Positions 1 to 4,673 of a stretch of 10,473 nt of DNA are shown here, in pieces. The notes under the pieces are model-generated. The model did not search any database. It had not been told where the DNA came from and saw only the letters and a program-made list of their open reading frames with translations. This stretch comes from Anaeromyxobacter_A sp035538735 (GTDB taxonomy: Bacteria > Myxococcota > Myxococcia > Myxococcales > Anaeromyxobacteraceae). The stretch lies in assembly GCA_035538735.1 (NCBI GenBank), contig DATLJU010000252.1, positions 1-10,473 on the forward strand, in the 5' to 3' direction. The stretch's first letter is position 1. Each line of letters starts with the position of its first letter. Made by a program: the position numbers and the translations under genes.

Positions 1-72
1 AGGTTGGCGCTGCCAGCCGCGGAAGGCGTCGCCCTCGTAGGAGAGGCGCAGCGCGTAGCGGCGCTTTTCCAT
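1..72 (-). CDS. truA: tRNA pseudouridine synthase A (TruA), N-terminal fragment
   Basis: Read on the minus strand from an ATG at 72-70, the first 24 codons give MEKRRYALRLSYEGDAFRGW followed by QRQP, and then the gene leaves the window. The core (hydrophobic strand, then Y-[DE]-G-x-x-[FY]-x-G-W-Q-R-Q) is the hallmark N-terminus of TruA. TruA converts uridine to pseudouridine at positions 38-40 in the anticodon stem-loop of many tRNAs, in the cytoplasm. The catalytic aspartate lies further downstream and is outside the window. The start fits the family, in which this motif begins within about ten residues of the initiator. It is divergent from the next gene, with a gap of 56 bp (or only 11 bp if that gene uses its upstream TTG). 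The identification rests on a short but characteristic stretch. Confidence 0.85.
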   Translation of the reverse strand, partial: MEKRRYALRLSYEGDAFRGWQRQP

Positions 73-128
73 CGCATGCTAACTTGAGCACGCTTCCCTC
101 GCGCCCTTCCAGCACGAATCTTCTCCTC

Positions 129-1001
129 ATGCCCGACGCGCTCGACATCTCGACGACTCGCGAGTGGCTCTTCAAGGACGGCGTCCAGGTCTATGGCCCG
201 GTGCCCGAGGCGCGGCTCGTCGAGCTGCTCCTCGACGGACGCGTCAACGCCAGCACGCTGGTCGCTGGCGAGGACGGCACCTGGCGCTCGCTCCGCGAGG
301 TGCCGGGCTTCCTCGTCCACCTCCGCAAGGCCGAGGCGCGGGCGCGCGTCGAGGCCGAGGTCACGGGCGCGGCCCGCATCGCGCGGCGGCGCACCGCGCT
401 GCGGGGTGCCGTGCTCGTGGTCGGGATCTTGCTCCTCGTCGCGCTCGTCGGCACGGGCGCGTTCCTCCTCGCGACCCGCCGGTGGGAGCGGCGCAACGCG
501 CTGCTCGACGACCTGGGCGACGGCATCGCGGTGACCACCGCTCGCGTGGGGGGTGGCGCCCGCGCGACCGCGGGAGACGACGAGATCGCCGTCCCCGATC
601 TGCATCCCGAGTCGGCGGGCGCCAGCGCTAGGCAGCGCGGTCCGGGTGCGGCCCGGCCGGCGCGGCCAGGGCCCGCGACGGGCTCGGCCGAAGGTGGCGA
701 TCTCGTCCTGGCGCAGTACGACGCGCGCAGGATCCAGGAGGTCGTGGCGCGCAGTCAGGGGTCGCTGGCGCCGTGCCTCCGGGACGAGGCGAAGCGCTCC
801 CCGGAGTTCGCGGGTGACATCCCCATCGAGTTCGCGGTCGGCAACGACGGGCGAGTGGCCGCGCTGTGGATCGACGAGCCGCGCTTCAAGTCGGGTCCGC
901 TGCGCGACTGCCTCTTCACGCGGCTGCGCGAGTGGAGCTTCGACAAGTTCCCCGGGCAGCGCCCCGTCGTGTCGCTCTCGTTCCGCATCTCGCCGCTGTA
1001 G
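129..1001 (+). CDS. GYF_2-like / transmembrane / AgmX-PglI C-terminal domain protein
   Basis: A 290-residue protein if it starts at the ATG at 129. An in-frame TTG at 84 would add 15 low-complexity residues and sit 11 bp from the truA start; neither start has a clear ribosome site. Residues about 13-65 (TREWLFKDGVQVYGPVP..., ending ...TWRSLREVPGF) look like a GYF_2/DUF4339 domain, a small protein-protein module. A positively charged stretch (ARRRTALR) precedes one hydrophobic helix at about 93-115. An Ala/Gly/Arg/Pro-rich linker follows to about 195. The last 90 residues (two cysteines, a strand with VGNDGRVAALWI, then LREWSFDKFPG) match the AgmX/PglI C-terminal domain, a TonB-like fold found in myxobacterial gliding and envelope proteins. 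Topology by inference: GYF domain cytoplasmic, C-terminal domain periplasmic. The exact role is unknown. Confidence 0.78.
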   Translation: MPDALDISTTREWLFKDGVQVYGPVPEARLVELLLDGRVNASTLVAGEDGTWRSLREVPGFLVHLRKAEARARVEAEVTGAARIARRRTALRGAVLVVGILLLVALVGTGAFLLATRRWERRNALLDDLGDGIAVTTARVGGGARATAGDDEIAVPDLHPESAGASARQRGPGAARPARPGPATGSAEGGDLVLAQYDARRIQEVVARSQGSLAPCLRDEAKRSPEFAGDIPIEFAVGNDGRVAALWIDEPRFKSGPLRDCLFTRLREWSFDKFPGQRPVVSLSFRISPL

Positions 1002-1060
1002 GCGTCCCTGCGAGCGGGGCGGGACGCGATCTGTCAGGGTCCGGCGCTACAACCGGCACG

Positions 1061-1675
1061 ATGACCGCCACCGCCCAGAAGCTCCAGGAGCGCCTGGAGG
1101 ATATGCCCGAGGGGTCCCTGCGCCGCCGCGTCCTGGAGAGCGCGCGCCGCTTCAAGTCGTCCTGGGTCGAGCTGGGCCGGATGCTTTCGGAGGTGAAGCG
1201 CGACGGGATCTGGCGCGAGTGGGGGTACGCGAGCTTCGACGCGTACTGTACGAAGGAGCTCTTCATCCGCAAGCAGACGGCGGACAAGCTCACCGCCAGC
1301 TACGGCTTCATCGAGCGGCACGAGCCTGCGCTGGTGCGCGAGGCCACCCCGCGGCCCGCCCCCTCGTTCGAGGTCATCGAGGTGCTCTCTCGCGCGGAAG
1401 CCGCAGGCCGGCTGCCGGAGAGCGGGTGGGGGGAGCTGCGCGAGGAGATCCTGGAGCGCCCGCCGACGCCGGCCGCGCTGAACCGTCAACTCAGCGAACG
1501 TTACGGTCCGGCGCCCCGACCGGAGCCGGCGCCCGAATCGGAGCGGCTGCGGAAGCTCGCCGCGCTGGCGCACCGCTTGGCCTCGGCGTGCGCCGCCGAG
1601 GACGGCGTGCCCGGCGCCGTGGCGGAGCGCGCCCGCGCGCTCGCCGAGGATCTGGGCGAGCTCGTCGAGGCCTAG
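1061..1675 (+). CDS. Uncharacterised 204-residue protein
   Basis: Starts at ATG 1061 (MTATAQKLQERLEDMPEGSL), 59 bp after the preceding gene on the same strand. The reading frame is open upstream to 866, but that part overlaps the previous gene in another frame and has shadow composition. No clear Shine-Dalgarno site is seen. I do not recognise the family. It is predicted mainly alpha-helical and soluble, without signal peptide or membrane helix. Residues about 32-75 form the most protein-like block: SSWVELGRMLSEVKRDGIW, then REWGYASFDAYCTKELFIRK and QTADKLTASYGFI. This resembles short helical DNA-binding or phage/plasmid-type modules in which G-[FY]-x-S-[FM]-x-x-[FY]-C precedes a helix-turn-helix-like segment, but that is a loose impression. 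The C-terminal third is Ala/Glu/Arg-rich and probably helical after a Pro-rich hinge at about 148-158. Cytoplasmic by default; a regulatory role is only a guess. Confidence 0.7.
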   Translation: MTATAQKLQERLEDMPEGSLRRRVLESARRFKSSWVELGRMLSEVKRDGIWREWGYASFDAYCTKELFIRKQTADKLTASYGFIERHEPALVREATPRPAPSFEVIEVLSRAEAAGRLPESGWGELREEILERPPTPAALNRQLSERYGPAPRPEPAPESERLRKLAALAHRLASACAAEDGVPGAVAERARALAEDLGELVEA

Positions 1676-1698
1676 GACTTACCCCGCGCTCGCCTGCG

Positions 1699-1726
1699 CG
1701 GCGGAGCTGCCGCCGGCGCGCCGGCG
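1699..1726 (+). terminator. Overlapping GC-rich hairpins after the 204-residue gene
   Basis: Two perfect short stems lie 23-51 nt after the stop codon at 1675. The first is CGGCGG (1699-1704), loop AGCTG, CCGCCG (1710-1715). The second is a 16-bp perfect palindrome at 1711-1726 that folds as a 6-bp stem with a CGCG loop. They share bases 1711-1715, so only one can form at a time. No T-tract follows, so intrinsic termination is uncertain. In DNA this rich in G and C, some pairing is expected by chance. Confidence 0.3.
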
Positions 1727-1810
1727 CGGCACGGCCAAGCCGGGCTTCCCGACACGGTACCGTCGCGGTCCGGTCGGGTTCGCCGGCAGGCGGCCCAGGA
1801 CGACCCTGGC

Positions 1811-1816
1811 TATATT
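1811..1816 (+). promoter_or_regulatory. Possible -10 element upstream of clpX
   Basis: TATATT stands out in an otherwise GC-rich 206-bp gap, 65 bp before the clpX GTG. It matches the sigma-70 -10 consensus at four of six positions. No convincing -35 hexamer is visible 16-18 bp upstream, and no sigma-32-type or sigma-54-type pattern was found. The call is tentative. Confidence 0.25.
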
Positions 1817-1872
1817 CGAACGGGAGCGCCGACTGGGGAGGGCGGCAGTCTTGGTGTAAGATCAGCAGCTGC

Positions 1873-1877
1873 GAGGG
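1873..1877 (+). promoter_or_regulatory. Ribosome binding site fixing the clpX GTG start
   Basis: GAGGG lies 4 nt before the GTG at 1882. The same frame is open far upstream (to 553), so this site and the family's N-terminal zinc finger, which begins at residue 13, decide the start. Confidence 0.55.
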
Positions 1878-1881
1878 ACGC

Positions 1882-3165
1882 GTGAGCCGGAAAGAGCACC
1901 ACCACGGGAACTTGAGCTGCTCTTTCTGCGGGAAGGGCCAGCGCGAGGTGCGCAAGCTCATCGCCGGCCCGACGGTGTACATCTGCGACGAGTGCATCCG
2001 CCTCTGCAACGACATCATCGCGGAGGAGGCGGAGCGCGACGAGGGTCGTCCCGCCGTCTCGCTGCCGACGCCAGCCGAGATCAAGAGCTTCCTCGACGAT
2101 TACGTGGTGGGCCAGGACAGGGCGAAGAAGGTCCTGTCGGTCGCCGTCTACAACCACTACAAGCGCGTCTACTCGAAGAAGCCGGCCCGGCCGGCGAGGC
2201 CCGGACAGGGCCGACCGGGCGCCGAGGACGTCGAGCTGCAGAAGTCCAACATCCTCCTCATCGGCCCCACCGGCTCCGGCAAGACGCTGCTCGCCCAGTC
2301 GCTGGCGCGCTTCCTCAATGTCCCGTTCACGATCGCGGACGCGACCAGCCTCACCGAGGCCGGTTACGTGGGCGAGGATGTCGAGAACATCATTCAGAAC
2401 CTGCTGCACAACGCCGACTACGACGTGGAGAAGGCCGCCCGCGGCATCGTCTACATCGACGAGATCGACAAGATCGCCCGCAAGGGCGACACGCCGTCGC
2501 CGACGCGGGACGTGGGCGGCGAAGGCGTTCAGCAAGCGCTCCTCAAGATCATCGAGGGCACGCGCGCCAACGTCACTCCGCGCGGCGGCAAGAAGTACAA
2601 CCAGCAGGAGTACATCCAGGTCGACACCTCGAACATCCTCTTCGTCGTCGGGGGCGCGTTCTGCGGGATCGAGCAGGCCATCCGGCGTCGGGTCGGGGTG
2701 CGCGGGCTCGGCTTCGGGGCCCGCATCGAGCGGAAGGAGGAGTACTCGCTCGGCGAGCTGCTCGCGAAGGTGGAGCCGGCCGACCTCGTCAAGTTCGGGA
2801 TGATCCCCGAGTTCGTGGGCCGGGTCCCGATCGTCGCGACGCTGTCGGACCTTTCCGAGGACGACCTCGTCACGATCCTCACCCAGCCGAAGAACGCCCT
2901 CACGAAGCAGTACGTGAAGCTCTTCGACATGGAGAAGGTGAAGCTCTCCTTCACGCGCGAGGCGCTGCGCGCGTGCGCTCGCGAGGCGATGCGACGCAAG
3001 TCGGGCGCGCGCGGGCTCCGCGCGATCCTCGAGCAGGCGATGCTCGACATCATGTACGACGTCCCGTACCGGGAAGGCGTGAAGGAGTGCAAGATCACGG
3101 AGGGCGTCATCCTGAACAAGGAGCCGCCGCTGCTCTCGTTCGAGAAGGAAAAGAAGCTCGCCTGA
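1882..3165 (+). CDS. clpX: ATP-dependent unfoldase ClpX (stand-alone copy, variant substrate loop)
   Basis: A 427-residue protein, normal length for ClpX, from GTG 1882. ClpX is a hexameric AAA+ unfoldase that threads tagged proteins into the ClpP peptidase or remodels complexes on its own. Zinc-binding domain: C13-x2-C16-x18-C35-x2-C38. Walker A GPTGSGKT is at 128-135, the pore-1 GYVG loop at 161-164, Walker B IVYIDEID at 189-196, the arginine-finger region at PEFVGR, and sensor 2 at GARGLR. The ClpP-docking IGF loop reads LGF (276-278), an acceptable variant, so ClpP binding looks possible. Two features are odd. The RKH loop that in E. coli contacts the ssrA tag is KKY (237-239). A Pro/Arg/Gly-rich insertion of about 12 residues (about 99-114) precedes Walker A. 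There is no tig, clpP or lon neighbour, unlike the usual clpX locus, so this is probably a second paralogue. It ends with adjacent TGA and TAG stops and a hairpin. Confidence 0.95.
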   Translation: MSRKEHHHGNLSCSFCGKGQREVRKLIAGPTVYICDECIRLCNDIIAEEAERDEGRPAVSLPTPAEIKSFLDDYVVGQDRAKKVLSVAVYNHYKRVYSKKPARPARPGQGRPGAEDVELQKSNILLIGPTGSGKTLLAQSLARFLNVPFTIADATSLTEAGYVGEDVENIIQNLLHNADYDVEKAARGIVYIDEIDKIARKGDTPSPTRDVGGEGVQQALLKIIEGTRANVTPRGGKKYNQQEYIQVDTSNILFVVGGAFCGIEQAIRRRVGVRGLGFGARIERKEEYSLGELLAKVEPADLVKFGMIPEFVGRVPIVATLSDLSEDDLVTILTQPKNALTKQYVKLFDMEKVKLSFTREALRACAREAMRRKSGARGLRAILEQAMLDIMYDVPYREGVKECKITEGVILNKEPPLLSFEKEKKLA

Positions 3166-3171
3166 TAGCAA

Positions 3172-3187
3172 GGCCGCGCAAGCGGCC
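3172..3187 (+). terminator. GC hairpin with GCAA tetraloop after clpX
   Basis: A perfect 6-bp stem GGCCGC/GCGGCC closes a GCAA (GNRA-type) tetraloop, starting 6 nt after the clpX TGA. There is no U-tract after it, so it may act as a 3'-end stabiliser or a weak or Rho-assisted terminator rather than a classical intrinsic one. Confidence 0.45.
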
Positions 3188-3199
3188 GCGCAGGCATTC

Positions 3200-3235
3200 G
3201 GTCGCCTACAGGAACCGGTCACCAGTACAGGAACC
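3200..3235 (+). repeat. Adjacent tandem repeat GGTCRCC-(AG)-TACAGGAACC
   Basis: Two head-to-tail copies abut: GGTCGCCTACAGGAACC (3200-3216) and GGTCACCAGTACAGGAACC (3217-3235). They differ by one substitution and a 2-bp insertion, and the 11-mer TACAGGAACCG is identical in both (3207-3217, 3226-3236). They lie about 135-170 bp upstream of the sigma-54-like promoter, within the usual distance for activator (bacterial enhancer-binding protein) sites. An operator role is inferred from this placement only. Confidence 0.5.
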
Positions 3236-3367
3236 GCTTCCCCGCCCGATCCGGAGCGTCACCGCAGGACCCCGCCGCTCGGAAAGCGCCCCCAGGATCC
3301 GCCTCACACTGTGGCCCTCCTTCACGGCCATCAGCCTAAAAGCGTTGTAATATTCAGTTGCTCCGGA

Positions 3368-3383
3368 CGGCACCGGCCTTGCT
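3368..3383 (+). promoter_or_regulatory. Sigma-54 (RpoN) promoter candidate
   Basis: CGGCAC-N5-TTGCT matches the -24/-12 consensus TGGCAC-N5-TTGCW at all but the first base, with the invariant GG (3369-3370) and GC (3381-3382) exactly ten bases apart. A start near 3394 would give a leader of about 59 nt before the ATG at 3453. An AT-rich patch (3336-3359, including TAATAT at 3348) lies just upstream and could instead hold a sigma-70-type -10 or help DNA bending by an activator. Sigma-54 promoters are abundant in myxobacteria. Confidence 0.5.
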
Positions 3384-3437
3384 ATGCGCCCAGGTGAAGG
3401 AAGAGGGACCGCCGAGCGTCTCATCGAGCGGAACCTC

Positions 3438-3443
3438 GGAGGA
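3438..3443 (+). promoter_or_regulatory. Strong ribosome binding site fixing the start at 3453
   Basis: GGAGGA lies 9 nt before the ATG at 3453, the best Shine-Dalgarno match in the window. It selects this ATG, directly followed by a signal peptide, over the in-frame ATG at 3384, which has none and would bury the signal peptide. Confidence 0.75.
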
Positions 3444-3452
3444 ACTGGACGC

Positions 3453-4655
3453 ATGACCCGCCACGTCGCGCTCGCGCTCGGCCTCGCTGCCCTCGCGGTG
3501 CCCGCCTTCGCCCAGGTCGACGGCTACGACGGCCAGGGCGAGGATGGGCCCGCGTGGGACGACACGTACCGGCCCGAGGCGCCACCGCCCGACGAGAATG
3601 GCGCGCGCGTCGACGTGAACGTCGACATGGGAGCGTCGGGTCCCGGCGTCACGTTCGACACCTTCCGCGATGGGCTGGCGCCCTACGGGGAGTGGGTCAG
3701 CGTCGGCCCTTACGGGTACGTATGGCGACCGCTGCACGTCGCCGCCGGGTGGCGCCCCTACTACTACGGCCGTTGGGAGTGGACGGATGAAGGCTGGCTG
3801 TGGGTCTCCGACGAGTCGTGGGGATGGGCGACCTACCACTACGGCCGCTGGGCCCATGACCCGTACTACGGGTGGATCTGGGTGCCGGGCTACCAGTGGG
3901 CGCCGGCCTGGGTGACGTGGCGATACGGGCCCGAGTACATCGGTTGGGCGCCGCTCGCGCCGGGCTTCTCGGTGTACGTCTCGAGCTACCCCGTCGCGTT
4001 TTCGTGGTGGAGCTTCGTGCCCTGCCAGAGGTTCGTGGGCGTGCCGGTCTACTCGGTCGCGTACAGCGGACCGTACGTGCAGAACATCTACCGCGGGACG
4101 CGACCAGCTCCGCCGCGCGCCGCCGCGTACGGCGCGGTGGCGCCGGCCTGGGGCGGCCCGGCGCGCCCCCTCGTCGAGCGCGCCATCGGACACCCCATCG
4201 CGCCCGTCCGCGTCCAGCCGGTGGGCTCGCCGGCGGCGATGGCGGCGCCCGCGCGCACCGGGGTCGTCTCGATCTACCGCCCGGATGTGAGGCCCTCGCC
4301 CGCGGGATGGCCCCACGCGGCCGCACCCTCGCGGCCGTGGGGCAGCCCATCCGCCGGAGCGGTCGCTCCGGCTCGCCCCGGCGTGGCCGCGCAGCCGACG
4401 CCGCGCCCCTCGGGAGTCAACTGGCACGGCGGAGCCGCGCAGCCCTCCGCGCCACGTCAGTACGCACCCCCGCCACGTCAGAACGCACCCGCGCCTCGTC
4501 AGAACGCACCCGCGCCTCGTCAGTACGGCCCGGGCCCGGCGCCGCAGCACTACGCTCCTGTGCCGCGGCCCTACGCGCCGCAGGGTGGCGGGACCGCTCC
4601 GCGGACCGGGGGCGGCGGACCGCGGCAGGCCTCGCCGGCGCCGCAGCGGCGGTGA
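3453..4655 (+). CDS. Secreted Trp/Tyr-rich DUF6600-type protein with Pro-rich repeat tail
   Basis: A 400-residue exported protein. Residues 1-20 (MTRHVALALGLAALAVPAFA) are a signal peptide with an A-x-A cleavage site. Residues about 66-172 hold an extremely aromatic block with repeated YGRW (105-108, 130-133), WLWVSD, WGWATYHYGRW, YYGWIWVPGYQWAPAWVTWR and YIGWAPLAPGF. This pattern is that of the DUF6600 family, related to WXXGXW-repeat proteins, which are secreted or surface proteins of unknown function. A less regular aromatic segment runs to about 215. The rest, to 400, is Pro/Ala/Arg/Gln-rich and presumably disordered, with QNAPAPR repeats. There are no catalytic residues to point to; one Cys at 191. 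It is periplasmic, outer-membrane-associated or extracellular; binding to carbohydrate or envelope polymers is only a guess. It is monocistronic, preceded by a sigma-54-like promoter, and converges on the Hsp70 gene 18 bp away. Confidence 0.85.
   Translation: MTRHVALALGLAALAVPAFAQVDGYDGQGEDGPAWDDTYRPEAPPPDENGARVDVNVDMGASGPGVTFDTFRDGLAPYGEWVSVGPYGYVWRPLHVAAGWRPYYYGRWEWTDEGWLWVSDESWGWATYHYGRWAHDPYYGWIWVPGYQWAPAWVTWRYGPEYIGWAPLAPGFSVYVSSYPVAFSWWSFVPCQRFVGVPVYSVAYSGPYVQNIYRGTRPAPPRAAAYGAVAPAWGGPARPLVERAIGHPIAPVRVQPVGSPAAMAAPARTGVVSIYRPDVRPSPAGWPHAAAPSRPWGSPSAGAVAPARPGVAAQPTPRPSGVNWHGGAAQPSAPRQYAPPPRQNAPAPRQNAPAPRQYGPGPAPQHYAPVPRPYAPQGGGTAPRTGGGGPRQASPAPQRR
4458..4520 (+). repeat. Three 21-bp in-frame tandem repeats
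   Basis: Units at 4458-4478, 4479-4499 and 4500-4520 encode QYAPPPR, QNAPAPR and QNAPAPR. Units two and three are identical at DNA level, which points to recent slippage or duplication, and unit one differs at a few bases. The repeats keep the reading frame and lengthen the Pro-rich tail of the DUF6600-type protein. Confidence 0.85.
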
Positions 4656-4673
4656 CCGATCAGAGCTTGCTCT

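Noticed and set aside
553..1881. Extension of the ClpX frame over 440 codons upstream.
   Set aside because: It overlaps two better-supported genes and has shadow composition. The zinc finger begins 12 residues after the GTG at 1882, as in the family.
3206..3454. An 82-residue minus-strand frame with a helical-looking stretch (YYNAFRLMAVKEGHSVRRIL), possibly a gene remnant.
   Set aside because: No recognisable family, no good start signal, and it overlaps the repeat, the sigma-54-like promoter and the ribosome site of the plus-strand gene. Support is too thin to call a pseudogene.
3354..4550. A 398-residue minus-strand frame with repeated LTRRGCV-type units.
   Set aside because: These units are only the antisense reading of the 21-bp repeats in the DUF6600-type gene.
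4662..4673. Short inverted repeat AGAGC-TT-GCTCT between the two convergent stop codons.
   Set aside because: The loop is too tight (or the stem only 4 bp), there is no T-tract, and it abuts the Hsp70 stop. Too weak for a terminator call.
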